64,000 bases of DNA from Cannabis sativa. Its lineage: Eukaryota; Streptophyta; Magnoliopsida; Rosales; Cannabaceae. Where the stretch lies: positions 7,198,501 through 7,262,500 of the forward strand of contig NW_026870043.1 of assembly GCF_029168945.1 (NCBI RefSeq), read 5' to 3'. The notes under the pieces were generated by a model. It ran no database searches, had not been told where the DNA came from, and worked only from the letters and a program-made list of their open reading frames with translations. Below, piece after piece: positions 1-15,767 of this stretch. The position numbers and the translations under genes are program-made. The first letter of the stretch is position 1; each line of letters begins with the position of its first letter.

Positions 1-620
1 GCCCTAGTCTAGTTACACTATCCTAGGTCCTGGTCTGGGTCCTAGTTCAGGGTCTGGGTCCAAGGTCAGGTCTTGGGTCTCAGTGCCAGTTCCAAAGCCC
101 GGGTCTCGGGTCCAAGTTCCCCATCCAAGTCCCAGTCCTAGGTCTCAGTCAGTATCTAGGGCCCATTCGTGGTTCAAGTCCTAGTTCCAGTTTAGGTTCG
201 GTTTTTGATCCCTCTACAGGTCCAGATCTGAGTGCGAGTCCCAGGTTTGAGTCTAGATCCAAGTTGGGGTCTGAGTCTTGAGTTCTGATCTGGGTTTGGG
301 TTCCGAGGCCTGAGTCCAGGTCCCCCACTATGTTCAGGTCCATGTTCGGTTTCGGGTCCTAGTCCTAGTTCAAATTTCGATTCTGTGTCCGAATTCGGGT
401 TCAGGTCTAGGTCTGGGTAGGGGTTTGAGTCCTGGTCTGAGTGTAGGGTTGGCTTGGGTCAAAGTTCGGATCCCGGCTTGGGTCTGGGTTTGGGTCAAGG
501 TTCGAGTCCAAGTCTTGGGTACAGGTCCAGATTTTTGTCTAGGTCTCAGTCCAGATCAAGGTCCCAAGTTTTGATCCCGGTCTAGGTATGGGTCCGAGTC
601 TGGATTTGGGATCGGTTCCG
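1..620 (-). repeat. Inverted (G/T-rich) segment of the hexamer array, first copy
   Basis: Here the + strand is G/T-rich (GGTCTGGGTCC-type hexamers), whereas almost all the rest of the array is C/A-rich on +. It is an inverted array segment: bases about 352-395 read in reverse complement like the motif around 4014-4055 (the 'gacactgaatcgaaattgaa' neighbourhood). The polarity flips back between about 605 and 640. The same segment recurs at 32989-33610, so the inversion predates the large duplication. No gene is present; open frames here reflect the six-base period. Confidence 0.85.
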
Positions 621-3600
621 AAGTTCAAGTTCGACCTGATCCCGAACCCGAACCTGAACACGAACTTGGACCCGGACCAGGACCTAGGACCTGAACTTAA
701 ATGGGGGGCCCAGACCTGGGAATTGGGCCCCTGAACTAGGACTAGAACTTGGTCTCAGAACTTGGATGAGGATCGAGGAACCGACCCAAGACCCAAACCT
801 GGACATAGGACCCACATCGAGACCTGGGATCCGGGACTCGATGGTTGGACCCGACCAGTACTCGGTGTTTGGATCAAGGACATAGACTAGAACCTAAACC
901 CAAACTCGAACTCAAACTAAGACCCTGACACATACCAAGACCAAGAACCCCACTCATGAACCAAAACCGAAACATGAATTAGAACGGGACCAAGATCTTT
1001 GAATGGGACCGGGACTTGGACCCAGACCCAGCCTCGAACCCTACCTGAGACTGAAACCCGGACCTGAACCTTGCCTCAGACCCAAATCATGACCCGAACC
1101 CAGACTCGGATCCAAACTCGACCCAAACCCGTATCCCGTGACTTGAAACTGGAATCGAAACTAGAAGCGGATCAGGACCCAAGAACAAGACATGACCAGG
1201 AAATTAACCTAGACCCAAAACTGTAACCGGACCAAGACCCAGACTCGGTCAAAGACCCACCCTGGGATTCGGTCAAAAATCTAAATCAAAACCCGAACCG
1301 GGACTCAGGACCCGAACCCAGACCTGAATTCAGACCAGAACATTGAACATGACTCGAGACCCAGAACTGGGATCGAGACCCAGAACTGGACCCCAGTCTT
1401 GATCCTGGACCTAGACCTAAACCTAGACCCTGACCTAGGACATGAATTGAAACAAGACTGGGACCCGTGATTGGGATGCAAATCTTGTCCCGTGATCAGA
1501 GAACCGGGGCTTGGATAAGACCCATAGTAGATGTCTTGATCAGGGACTCAGAGAAGGACCCGATGTTGGACAAGGACCTAGACCCAGGCCCAAACGTGGG
1601 ACCCAAAACCTAAACTTGAACAAGAATGTGATCAGGACCCTGGAACATGACTGTGAGTGTGACCTGGACCTCGACCCGAACCCAGAACTAGACCGAACCT
1701 AGAACCGGAACTCGGGCTCAGACCCAGTCCTAGACCTAGACTAGGACTAAGACTCGAACAAGAACCTAAACATGAACTCGGGACTCGACCCCAAACAAAG
1801 ACAAGGCCCCTGACCGAAAGTGGAATTCGGACCTAGACATGGACACGAACCCATACCCAGACCCAAATACCGACCCAAACCTGGACAGGGATTGAAACAC
1901 GGGACCTAGACCCAAATGCAGACGTAGACCCAGACACGAACTTGGGACCCAGAACCAAGATCTGAACCTGAACCTTTACTCAGACTTGGACCCAGACCGA
2001 GATCCGAAAAACCCGTACCCAGACTCGAACTAAGACTCGGACCCTGACCCAAACCTTGAACCAGACCCAGAACCGGAACCAAACTGGGACCTGAGACCTA
2101 AGACTTGAACCTGGACTAGGACCGGGATCAGGACCTGGACCTGACCTTGTCCTAAACCCTCACCGGATCCTGACACTCGCAACCCAGACCAGGATCTAGA
2201 CCCTGACAAGGACCCGAACCTAAACCCAAACAAAGATAGGGATCGAGCGCTCGACCTGAACCCAGACCGCGACCTGGACTAAAACCAAGACTCAGGACCT
2301 GAACGCGAACTTGGAACCAGACTAGGACCTAGGAACCGGACTTGGATGGGGCACCTAGACCAAGGACCTAGGCCCCGAAACCCAGACCTTGATCTAAATT
2401 TGGGACTTCATCCCGAACTAGGACCTGACCTGGACTGGGGAATATGAAGTCGGACCAAGACCTGGACATGAAATCTGCCCCAGACCCAAACAAGGACAGG
2501 AACCTGGACACGAACACATACCAGGACCAAACCCGAACCCGAAAAAAAACTCAGACACAGACCCAGAATCAGACCCAAACATAGACCTGCACCAGGACCC
2601 GAACTCGAACCCAGACAAGGATCAGAACCCAGGACTTAGACCCAGAACTAAACTCAGACTCAGATCGAGATCAAAACCTGGGACTCGGACTAGAACCTTG
2701 ACCCAGACCCAGGACCCTAACCCACTCCCGGAGCCTGATTCAGACCTAGACCTAGATCTGGACCCAAACAAAAACTCAAACTAGGACTCGAACCCTGACC
2801 CAAACTCGAACACAAACTCAAACTCGGAATCGCAACTGGAACTGGAATTGGACTATGACTAGGACCAGGATCAAGACTAAGACACAGACCAGAGCCCAAA
2901 CCCAAATAAAAACCCAAACCGAGACTTAAGCCCGAACCTCGACTACGACCCAAACCCGAACATAGAATGGGACCCAAATCGGGACCTAGACCCAGAATCG
3001 AGATACGGACTTGGGAAACGGAACTAGGACCGGGACCCAAGACCCGAACCCAAACCCGGACTTAATTCTAGGACCCAACTCGTGACTCGACACACGAAAT
3101 GGAACCAGACCGAGACCCGAGATCAGGATCATGATCTGGACCTGGGGCTTGGACTGAACCCGTAGTCGGTGTTTGGATCTGGGACCCAGCCCCGAACTCG
3201 AACCTAGACCAGGACCAGAAACTAGACCCAGACTTGAACCCAGTCCCAAATCGCAACCTGGACCCGAACACGTACCTTGTGAGCCGAAATTAGACCTGAA
3301 ACTGGAAGTAGACCGGGACCCGGAACAAGGTTAGAAACCAAGACTTGGACCTGGACCTGGACCTGGAAACGTAATCAGACCTGGACCTAGACTCGGAACC
3401 GTAACCGGACTAGGACCCGAACTCCAACCCAGACCTAGACCCGAACCGAAACCCGGACCTGGATCCCAACCCAGACATAGACTCGATGCCGAACCTGGAC
3501 TCGAACTCAGACCCAAACATGGAAGCAGAATCGGGACACACAATTGGGGCAGGGACCTAGAACCGCACGCCAATCTCGGTCCCAAACTAGACTTGGGACT

Positions 3601-6600
3601 CAGACCAGGACCCAAACCAGACCCCTGACCCAAAACTAGAACCTGAACAAGAACCGCACCACCGAGACCCTCAAACAAGACAAGGACCGTGAGTAGGACG
3701 TGGACCCACCCTAGAACCGAATTCGGACATATCCCCAGACCCAAACCGTGACCTGAAGTCGGGCCCTGACACATCGTGTACCTAAACCAAGACTGAGACT
3801 TGGACCGAAACCCGGATCCAGACTAGGATCGAAACTCGGAACCTAGATCTGGAACGAGAACCTGACCTAGACCCAGACCTGGACCCGCACTCGGGACCCG
3901 AACTTGAACCTGGACCTAAACCCAGACCCAGATCGGGATCCGGACCTGGACCCAGACTCAGACCCAGACTCGGACCAGGAATCAGACCTCAACCCAGACC
4001 CAGACCCAAAATCGAACCCAGACACTGAATCGAAATTGAAACTGGGACTAGGACCCAAACTGGATCCTAGGACTCGGACCTGGATGGGGGACCTGGACCT
4101 AAGCCACAGAACCCAGAAAAAAATTGGAACACGGTACTCGGACCCGAACCTGGACATCAGGGCCAAACTCAGGACCCAAGAACCAGACTGAGACTTGGGA
4201 CTCGAAGCCCAGACCAAGAATGGGACTGTGACCCATACTCGGACCCTAACCCAAATCACGACCTAAACTCGGACCGAACCCGAACCCGAACTTGGATTCG
4301 GACCGAAACTTAGGACCTAGACATAGATGGGGGACCCAGACCTGGGAATTGGGCCCCCGAACTAGGACCAGAAATTGTTCTCAGAACTTTGATCGGGATC
4401 AAGGACTCGACCCCAGACCCAAACTTGGACATAGGACCCACCTCAGAACCTAGGATCCGGGACTCGATGCTTGGACCCGACCAGTACTCAGTGTCTGGAT
4501 CAAGGACATAGACCAGAACTCAAACCCAAACTCGAACTCAAACTAAGACCTACGAAGACCCAGACCCACACTCAAGAACAAAAATCGAAACATGTATTAG
4601 AAAGGGACCAAGATCTTTGAACGGGATCGGGACCTCGGCCGAGACCCAGCCTCGAACCCTACCTGAGACCGAAACCTGGACCTAAACCTTGCCTCAGACC
4701 CAAATCACGACCCGAACCCAGACTCATATCCATACTCAACCAAAACCCGTAGCCTGTGACTTGAAACTGAAATCGAAACTAGAAGCGGATCAGGACCCAA
4801 GAAAAAAAACATGACAAGGACATGAACATAGAGCCAAAACTATAACCAGACCAGGACCCAGACTCGGTCAAAGACTGACTCTTGGATTGGGTCAAAAATC
4901 TAGATCCAAACCCGAACTGGGACTCAGGACACAAACCTACACCTGAATTCAGACCAGAACATTGAACATGACTCGGGACCCAGAACTGGACCCCAGTCTC
5001 GGTCCTGGACCTAGACCAAAACCTAGACCCTGACCTAGGACATGAATTGAAACAAGACTAGGACCTGTGATTGGGATGCAGATCTTGTCCAATGATTAGA
5101 GAACCGGGGCTTGGACACGACCCATAGTCAATGTCTTGATTAGGGACTCGGACAAGGACCCGAAGCTGGAAAAGGACCTAGACCCAGGCCCAAACCTGGG
5201 ACCCAAAACCGAAACTTGAAAAAGAACGTGATCAAGACCATGGAACAGGACTGGGACCGTGACCTGGACCTTGACCCGGAGTCAGAACTAGACCGAACCT
5301 AGCCCAGAACTCAGTTCAGACACAGTCCTGGACCCAGACTAGCACTGAGACTCGAACCAGAACCTGAACACGAACTCGGGACTCGATCCCAGACCCAGAC
5401 GAAGCCCCTGACCTAAATTGGAATTCGGACCTACACATGGACACGAACCAATACCCGAACCCAAATACCGACACAGACCTAGACCGGGATTGAAACACGG
5501 GACCTAGGCCAAGACGCAGACGCAGACCTAGACACGAACATGGGATCTAGAACCAAGACCCGAACCTGGACCTTGACTCACACCTGGACCAAGACCGAGA
5601 TTCAAAAAACCCGTACCCAGACTCGAACTAAGACTTAGACCCTGACACCAACTTGGACACAGACCCGGACCCGGAACCAAACTCGGACCCAGAATAAAAA
5701 CTGGAAATTGTGACTAGGACCCAGACCTAAGACGATAACCAAACCCAAACCATATCTCAAACTCAGACCAAAACCTGGACCGAGACCTTGATTAGGACTG
5801 GGACCTGAGACATAAGACTTGAACTTGGACTAGAACTGGGACCGGGACCTGGACCTGACCTGGTCCTAAACCCTCACCGGATCCTAACACTAGCAACCCA
5901 GACCACGATCTAGACCCTGAAAAGGACACGAACCTAAACCCCGACAAAGATAGGGATCGAGACCTGGACCTGAACACGGACCGCGACCAGGACTAAAACC
6001 AAGACTCATGACCTGAACCCGAAATTGGAACCAGACTAGGACCTAGGAAGCGGACTTGGATGGGGCACCTAGACCAGGGACCTAGGCCCCGGAACCCAGA
6101 CCATGATGTAAATTCTAGACTTAAACTGAACCAGGACCTGACCTGGACCCGGGAATCTGAAGTCAGACCCAGACCCAGACATGAAACCTGCCCCGGACCT
6201 CAACTAGGAGAGGAACCTGGACACGAACACATACCAGGATAAAACCCAAACCCGGACCAAAACTCAGACACAGACCCAGAATCAGACTCAAACATAGGCC
6301 TGAACCAGGACCAAAACTCGAACCCAGACCAGGATCAGAACCCAGGACTTAGACCCAGAACTAACCTCAGATTCAGATTGAGATCAAAACCTAGGACTCG
6401 GACCAGAACCTTAACCCAGACCTAGGACCCCAACCCACACCCAGTGCTTGATTCGGACCTAGACCGAGATCTGGACCCAAACACAAACTCGAACTAGGAC
6501 TCGAACCCCGACCCAAACTCGAACCCAAACTCGAACTCTGAAACGCAATTGGAACTGGAACTGGACTAGGACTAGGACCAGGACCAGGACTAAGACACAG

Positions 6601-9600
6601 ACCCGAACCCAAACCCAAATAAAAACCCAGACCGAGACTCAAACCTGAACCACGACTAGCACCCATGCCTGAACCTAGAATGGGACCCAAACTGGGACTT
6701 AGACCAAGAATCGAGATACGAACTTGGGCAACGGAACTAGGACAGGGACCCAAGACCCGACCCCAAACCCAGACTTCAATCTAAGAACCAACTCGTGACT
6801 CGACACACGAAATGGAACTCGACCGAGACCCGAGATCAGGATCCAAATCTAGACCTGGGGCTTGGACCGAACCCGTAGTTGGTGTTTGGATCTGGGACCC
6901 AGCCTCGAACTCAAACCTAGACTGGGACCCAAAACTAGACGCAGACCTCAACCAAGCCCCAAATTGCAACCTGGACCCGAACCCGTACCTTGTGAGCCAA
7001 AATTAGAACCGAAACTGGAAGTAGACTGGGACTCGAGAATAGGTTCGGAACCAGGACTTGGACTTTGACCTGGAACCGTAATCAGACCTGGACCTAGACT
7101 TGGAACCGTAACCGAACTAGGACCCAAACTCCAACCCAGACCTAGAACCGAACCGAAACCCGTACCTAGATCCCAACCCAAACCTACACTCGATGCCGAA
7201 CCTGGACCCGAACTCAAACCCAAACATGGAACCAGACTCGGGACACAAAATTGGGGCTGCGACCTAGAACCGCACCCCAATCTCGGTCCCGAACTAGATT
7301 TGGGACTCAGACCAGGACCCAAACCCGGCCGCTGACCCAAACCTTGGACCCAAAAATAGAGCTTAAACAAGAACCGTAAGACCAGGACCATCGAACAAGA
7401 CTAGGACCGTGACTAGGACGTGGACCCAAACCTAGAACCGAACTCAGACCTAGCCCTAAACCCAAACCGTGACCTGAAGTCGGGCCTTGACACGTCGTGT
7501 ACCCAGACCAAGACTGACACCCGGACCAAAACCCCGACCCAGACCAGGATCGAAACTCGAAAGCTAGATTTGTAACGAGACCCTAACCTAGACCCAGACC
7601 TAGAACCGCACCTGGGACCCGAACTCGAACCTGGACCTAAACCCAGACCCAGACCAGGATCCGGACCTGGACCCAAACTCAGACCAGGAATCAGACCTAA
7701 AAACCATACCCAGACCATAATCGGAACACGGCACTCCGACCCGAACCTGGACACCGGGGCCGAACCCAAGACCCAAGAACTAGACTCAGACCTGGGACCG
7801 GAAGCCCAGACCAAGACTAGGATTGGGATGCGAACTCGGACCCTAACCAAAACCACGACCTAAACTCGGACCGAACCCGAACACGAACTTGGACCCGGAA
7901 CGGGAGCTAGGACCTGAAGATAGATAAGGGACACAGACCTAGGAATTGGGCCCCTGAACTAGGACCAGAAACTGGTCTCAGAATTTTGATCGAGATCGAG
8001 GACCCAACCCTAGACCCAAACCTGGACATAGGACCCACGTCGGGACCTGGGATCCGGGATCGATGCTTGGACCTGACCACTACTCAGTGTCTAGATCAAG
8101 GACATAGACCAGAACCCGAACCCAAACTAGAACTCAAACTAAGACCCGGACACATACCAAGACCCAGACCCACACTCGTGAACAAAAACCGAAACATGAA
8201 TTAGAACGGGACCAAGATCTTTGAACGGGACCGGGACCAAGACCTGGACCCAGACCCAGCCTCGAACCCTACCTGAGACCGAAACCCAGAACTAAACCTT
8301 GCCTCAGACTCAAATCATCACCCGAACCTAGAGTCGGATCCAAACTCGACCAAAACCCGTAGCCCGTGACTTGAAACTGGAATCGAAACTAGAAGCGGAT
8401 TAGGACGGAAGAATAAACCATGACCAAGACATGAACATAGAGCCAAAACTGTAACCGGAACAAGACCCAGACTCGGTCAAAAAGCCACTCTGGGATTGGG
8501 TCCAAAATCTAAATCCAAACCCGAACCAGGACTCGAGACCCGAACAAAGACCTAAATTCAGACCAGAACATTGAACATGACTCGGGACCCAGAACTAGGA
8601 TCGAAACCCAGACTGGACCCCAGTCTCGGTCTTGGACCTAGACCCAAACCTAGACACTGACTTGGGACATGAATTGAAACAAGACTAGGACCCGTGATTG
8701 GGATGCAGATCTTATCCCGTGGTCAGAGAACCGGAGCTTGGACAAGACCCATAGTCGATGTCTTGATCGGGAACTCGGACAAGCACCCAAAGCTGGACAA
8801 GGACCTAGACCCAGGCCCAAACCTAGGACCCAAAACCGAAACTTGAACAAGAAGGTGATCAGGACCATGGAACAGGACCGGGACCGTGACCTGGACCTTG
8901 ACCCGGACCCAGAACTAAACCGAACCTAGCCCCAGAACTCGGGCCCAGACCCAGTCCCGGACCCAAACTAGGACTGAGACTTGAACCAGAACCTGAACAC
9001 GAACTCGGGAGTCGAGCCCAGACCCAGACCAAGCCCCTAACCTAAATTGGAATTCAGACGTAGACATGGACACGAACTCATACACGGACCCAAATACCGA
9101 CCCAGACCTAGACCGGGATTGAAACACGGGACCTAGACCCAGATGAAGATGCAGACCCAGACACGAACTAGGGACCCACAACCAAGACCTGAACGTGGAC
9201 CTTGACTCAGACCTGGATCCAGACCGAGATGTGAAAAACCCGTAACCGAACTCGAACTAAGACTCGGTACCCTGACACCAACTTGGACCCAGACCCGGAC
9301 GCGGAACCAAACCCGGACCCAGAATCAGAACTCGAAGTGTGACTAGGACCCAAACCTAAGACGATAACCAAACCCAAACAATAACTCAAACTCAGACCAA
9401 AACTTGGACGGAGACCTTGACTAGGACTGGGAGCTAAGATCTAAGACTTGAACATGGACTAGGACCAGGACCGGGACCTGTACCTGACCTGGTCCTAAAC
9501 GCTCACCGAATCCTGAGACTCGCAACACAGACCAGGATCCAGACCCTGATAAGGACCCGAACCTAAACCTAGAAAAAGATAGGGATCGAGACCTGGACCT

Positions 9601-11619
9601 GAACCCTAACCGCGACCTGGACTAAAACCAAGACTCAGGACCAGACTAGGATCGTGACTAGGAAGTTGACCCAAACCTAGAACTGAACTCGGGCCTAGCC
9701 CTAGACCCAAACCGTGACTTGAAGTTGGGCCCTGACACGTCGTGTACCCAGACCAACACTGAGACCTGGACCAAAACTCGGACCCATACCTAGACTTGGG
9801 ACCCTATCCAAAACCTAAACTCGGACCTAGATAAGGATGTAGATATGAACCTAAACTTGAACCGAGGCCTGCACCCAGACCAGGATAGAAACTCGGAACC
9901 TAGATTCTGAACGAGACCCTGACCAAGACCCAGACCTGGACCCGCACCCGAGACCCGAACTTGAACCTGGACCTAAACCCAGACCCAGACTCAGACACAG
10001 ACTCGGACAAGGAATCAGACCTCAACCTAGACCTAGACCCAAACTCGAACCCAGACACTGAATCGAAATCGAAACTGGGACTAGGACCCAAACCGAAACC
10101 TAGGACTCAGACCTGGATGGGGTATCTGGACCTGGGCCACGGAACCCAGACCCAAATCTAAACACGGTACTCGGACCTGGATGGGGCACCTGGACCTTGG
10201 CCCCTGGTCCTGGACTCGGACCGGGACCTAGGACTGGAACATGGATATAGGACCTGGACCCAACACACGACCATTAGAACTGGGATTGAGAACTAGGATC
10301 CGACCTCGGACCTGGACCCTGACCTAGATTTGGACCAGGACCTGGGACCCGAAGTGGAACTAGACTTGGACCTAAGACCGTGAACTAGATCTGGACCCGG
10401 AGCTTGAACCTAACTCTTAGTTCGTGTTTGACCTGGGACCGATACCCGGACTCTCCAACCAAGACCTTGACCCGACACAAGTCTTGGTCTTAGACCAAGA
10501 CCGGTCAAGGACACAGACCAAGACCAAAGATCCGAAGTGGAACGTGATCGGGACCAAAGATTGGGATCTGGATCTTGACCCATCACCCGAGGCTTGGATC
10601 AAACCCATATTCGGCATCTAGATCTTCGAAGCATACCAAGACCCAAATCTAGAACAATTTCTAGACAAAGCATCCAAACCCAAACTCGGACCCGAGACCC
10701 AAAATCGGAAGAAGAATCGGAATAAGGACTATGGAACAGGAATTGACCTTGACAAAAAACTGGATCTAGACGTGGAACAGAACACGGACCCGGACCCGGA
10801 CCTAGACCGGGATCGATACCCGGACCCAAACCTGAACCCAGACACAAACTTGCACTAGGACCTACGACCCAGAACCTAGAACCCAGGACCCGTTACTCGG
10901 GACCTGGACCTAGAACCACACTCGTACCAAAACTCAGACACGAACCAAAGACTAGGACTCAGACAGAGATTAGGACTGGGACCCAGACCCGGACTACAAC
11001 CGAGACCTGAACATAGACTAAGAACAGAACCCATACTGAAACCGGGACCGGGAGTGGGACCTTTGACCTGATACTCGGACCTAGGACCTGAGAATGGAAC
11101 CGTGACCAAGGGCGAGACAAGGCCAAGACCCGAGACAAGGACCAGTACCAAACACGGACCGGGACCTGCACTGGGACTGGGACCCTAACCCAGACAAGGA
11201 CCTAAGACCTTAACCTGAATTGGGGACCCGGACCCATGACCCAGGACCCAAGACCTAAACCTAGACCTAAAGCTTGATTTGAGACCCAAACTGCGACCCA
11301 AGACATGAGCTAGATCTTGACCAGGATTTGGATTTGGACCTGGGACCCAGGAGCCAAGACCAGAGGCTTGGACCCGACCCCATAGTCGGTGTTTAAATTT
11401 GGGAATTGGACCTTGACCCGAACCCAAACCCAGACCAAAACTCGTACCCGTACTAGAACTCGAACTAGACTCGACATGTGGTGGTGTTTGGATTTGTGAC
11501 AAAGACTCAGACCTGAACCCGAATACGGACCTGGACCCATACACGGACTCAAACCCAGACCCACACCTAAACCTTAAATCGTACCCTGTGACCCGAAATT
11601 GGAATCGGAATTGGAAGCG

Positions 11620-11736
11620 AACCCTTAAACCCTAAACCCTAAACCTTAAACCTTAAATCCTAAACTCTTTACACTTACCCCTAAACCCTAAGCCCTAAAT
11701 CCATAAACATTAAACCTAAATCCCTAAACCCTAACC
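11620..11736. repeat. Telomere-like (CCCTAAA) island 1
   Basis: A degenerate run of Arabidopsis-type telomere heptamers on the C-rich strand (CCTTAAACCCTAAACCCTAA and variants) interrupts the hexamer array. It follows the second conserved box (near 11579) and is followed by a 'gacccatacccataccgaga' stretch. The same flanks surround the islands at 28452, 39999 and 45995, so the island is an inherited part of a repeat unit and not a chromosome end. Confidence 0.85.
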
Positions 11737-14700
11737 TGGACACGCGCGTAGACCCATACCCATACCGAGATCAGAACCTAGAAGCCAGACCTAGACCCGA
11801 ATTGAGACCCGAACCGAGACCCAAACTCAGGACCTGAACCCAGACCCAAACCAAGACCAGAACCTGGTCTTGGACCTAGACCTTGACTAGGACCCGGATC
11901 GGGACCCTAACCCGTACCTGAACAGGGACCTGGACTTCGACCAACACCCGGACCCAGACTCAAACTTGAACTCGTACTAGGACGTAGAGTCGCACCAAAA
12001 CTCGAGATCCAAACCCGAATCTGAATTTGGACCTAGACCGGGACCAAGGATCCGAACCTAGATGGGGGACCTGGGCCCCAGACCTGAACCTGGACCCAGA
12101 CTTGTACTAAGGATCCAGAGCCAAATGAGGGACTTGGACCCGAAACTGAGCCCCGGAACTGGGACCGAGACCTAAAACTCGACCACAGTATCGAGACACG
12201 AGACTCAACCCTATACCTAGAACCCAAGACCTGACTACTGGGACACAACCCCAAACTCGGACCTAAACCCAAACTTAGGACGCGGCCCAAGACCCGGGAC
12301 CCGAACATGAACAAGAACGAGATCCAAGACCCATATCTGAATCTGGACCTGAGGCTTGGACTTGACCCGTAGACAGTGTTTGAATCTAGGACCCGGACCC
12401 AAAATCTGAATCGGACCAGACCTGGGACAGTAACAGGATCCAAGCCAAAAACCAAACTCAAACTAGAACCCATACTGGGAATTGGACCTAGATTGGGACC
12501 TATGACATGGGACCTAAACAAAGACCGGGACCTGGACCCAGACCGGGAACCGGACCGAAACCCAAACCCTGTCCAAAAAATAAGGCCCGGCCCCACGACA
12601 TAAGAACCAGACTCAGACCTGGGACCTGAAACTCAGGCCCACATTGGGACATGGACCCGAACTCGGACCTAAGCCCAAACTGGATCCAGGACTCAGACTA
12701 GGACTCGAGACGCGAACCCGAAAAGGAAAACAAATTTTGACCCACACACGGACCTAAGACCTGAACATAGATGGGGGACCCAGACCCGGGAATTGGGCCC
12801 AAAACTGGGAGCAAAACTTGGGCCTCAAAACCTAAATCGGGAATCGAGACTAGACCCCAGACAAAAACCTGAACCTAGGACCCACCTCAGGACCTGGGAT
12901 CCGTGACTCGATGCTTGGACCCGACCCGTAGTCGGTGTCAGGATTTGGGACATAGACTAGAACCCGAACCCAAACTCGAAATCAAAATAGGACTCGGACA
13001 CATACCCAGACCCTGACCCACACTCGCCAACCAAAACCAAAACTTGAATTGGAACCAGACTAGGATCTTGGAATGGGACTGGGACCTTGACCCGGACCAG
13101 AACCTAGAAACAGACCAAACCTCGGACCCTCATCGAGACCGAAACCCACCTCCTCCGAAACCCAAATCAAGACCTGAACCCAAACTCGGACTGAAACTCA
13201 ACCCGAACCCGTACCCCGTGACTTGAAACTAGAATCGAAACCAGAAGCGGATCGGGACTCAGGAGCAAGAAAAGGACCAGGACCAGGACCTGGACCCAGA
13301 CCCAAAATTGTAACCGGACTAGTACCCGGACTCGGACACAGACCCACCCACGGATTGGGTCCCAAAATTGAATAAAAACCTGAACTAGGACTCGAGACAC
13401 GAACCCAGACTTGAACTCAGACCCGAACATGGAACAAGACTAGGGACCCAGAATTGGGATTGAGACCCGGAACTGCACCCAAGTCTCAGTCCCGAAACTA
13501 GACCGAGACCTAGACCGGGACCTGGGAAATGAATCGAAACCAGATTGGGACCCGTGATTGGGATCCAGATCTTGTCTCGGGATCTGGAAATTGGGGCTTG
13601 GACAAGACCCATAGTCGGTGTCTTGATCTAGTACTCAGAGAAGGACCCGAAGCTGGACTAGAACTTGGACTCAGAGAAGGACCCGAAGCTGGACTAGGAC
13701 CAAGACCTAAGACACGAAACCGAAACTTGTACTAGAACGTGGCCAAGACCCTAATAGGACTGGGGTCGTGGCCAAGACCTAGACCTAGACCGGGCCCTGA
13801 AACTAGACCAGAACCCAGCCCCGAAACTCAGCTCGGACCCAGACCCAGACCTATACCTAGACCCGGTCCCGAACCCAGACTAGGATTGCAACTTGAACTT
13901 GAACCCGAACCCGAACTCGAGACTTGATCCCAGACCCAAACCAATCCCCTAACCTAAATTTTGATTCAGAACATGACATGGACACAAACCTAGACTTGGA
14001 CCCGAATACCGACCATGACCCAGATCCAGACCAGGATCGAAACACGGTACCTGGACCCTGTCCTAGACGCAGATCCAGACCCGATCCTACGATCGAGACT
14101 CGAACCTGGGACCCAGACCCAGGACCCGAACCTGGACCCAGATCGTCATTTGAAAAACCCATACCCAGACTCAGACTAAGACTCGGACCCCAACCGTAAT
14201 CTGGACCCAGACCCAGACCCAAAACCAAACCAAAACCCGGAATTAGAAATGGAACTGTGACTAGGACCCATACCTGAGACCAAAACCGAACCCAAACCAT
14301 AACCCAAATTCATACCAGACCTTGACCCGCACACGGACTGGGACCCAAGATCCGAATCAGAACGAGACCGGGACCTAAGATTGGGATACGGATCTTTACC
14401 CACGACCCAGGGCTTTGACCCAACCCCTAGTGGGCGTCTAGATCTTGGAATCGTACCAAGACCCGAACTTGGAACCACTTCCAAACTAGGACCCAAACCC
14501 AAACTTGGATCGGAGAATCGAAATAAGAATAAGAACTGGAATAAGGATCGTGGAATCGGAATTAGACCTGGACCTAAACAAGATCTAGACGCAGAACCGA
14601 ACAATGAGCCGGACCCAACCAGGGATCAATACCCAGACCAAGACCCGAACCCAAACCCAGACTTGCGCCAGGACCTGCGACCCAGATCCCGTAACCCAAG

Positions 14701-15767
14701 ACCTGTGACCCAGGACTGGGTCCAGAACCGAGACCTGTACAAGAACCCAGACGCAGACCCAAACCTAGACCCCGACTAAGACCCGGACCCAGACACGGAC
14801 TGAAACTTGGACCCAGACCCAGACTCGGACTGGTACAAGAACTCGGACTCGAACCCAGGATGGGGACCAAGACCGATATCAGGTACGGGACCTAGACCCG
14901 AACTAGGACCAAGACCTGAACCAGGACTAGGACTAGAACCCGGATTGGGAATGGGATCGAGACTCGGGACCTGGGACCAAGATCGAGACCTGGGACTGAG
15001 ACCGAGACCGGGACCGGGACATGGGACTGGGACTGCGATCGGGACCTAGGACCTGGACATAGATGGGGGACCCAAACCCCGAAATTGGGACCCCAAACTA
15101 GGACCAAAACTTGGGCCTCAAAACTTGGATCAGGATCAAGGACCCGACCCAGGCCCAAATCATGACCTAGGACCCACCTCGGAACCTGGGATCCGGGACT
15201 TGATGCTTGGACCTGGCCCATAGTCAGTGTTTGGATCTGGGAATTAGAACAGAATCCTAACCCAAACTCGAACTCAAACTAAGACCCGGACACATAACCA
15301 GACCCAGACCCAGATCAGAACCGAAACCGTACCAAACCTCATACCCTAACCGAGACCGAAATACAGACCTGAACCTCCGCCCGAACCCAAACCTAGAACC
15401 AAACTCAGACCTAGCCCCAGACACAAACCGAGACCAAAACTCGGGCCCAAACACATTCGTGTACCAGAACGGGACCGAGACCTGGACCCGAACCCAGACC
15501 AGGACCTAAACCTGGGACCCGATCCCAAACCCAGACTCGGACCTAGATAGGGATCTGGACACGAACATGGACTCAAACCCAAACAAGCCCTAGACCGAGA
15601 TTGAAACTCGAGACCTTGATTCGGACCGAGACCTTGACCCAGACCAAGACCTGGACCCGCACCCAGGACCCGAACTTGGACCTAACCTGAACCCAGACCC
15701 AGACTGGCATCTAGAACTGGACCCAAACCCAGACCTAGACTCGGACCAGGATTCATACCCCAACCCA

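Noticed and set aside
11620..11736. True chromosome end or recent telomere fusion
   Set aside because: The heptamers are degenerate, short, internal, and repeated with the same flanks in four units.
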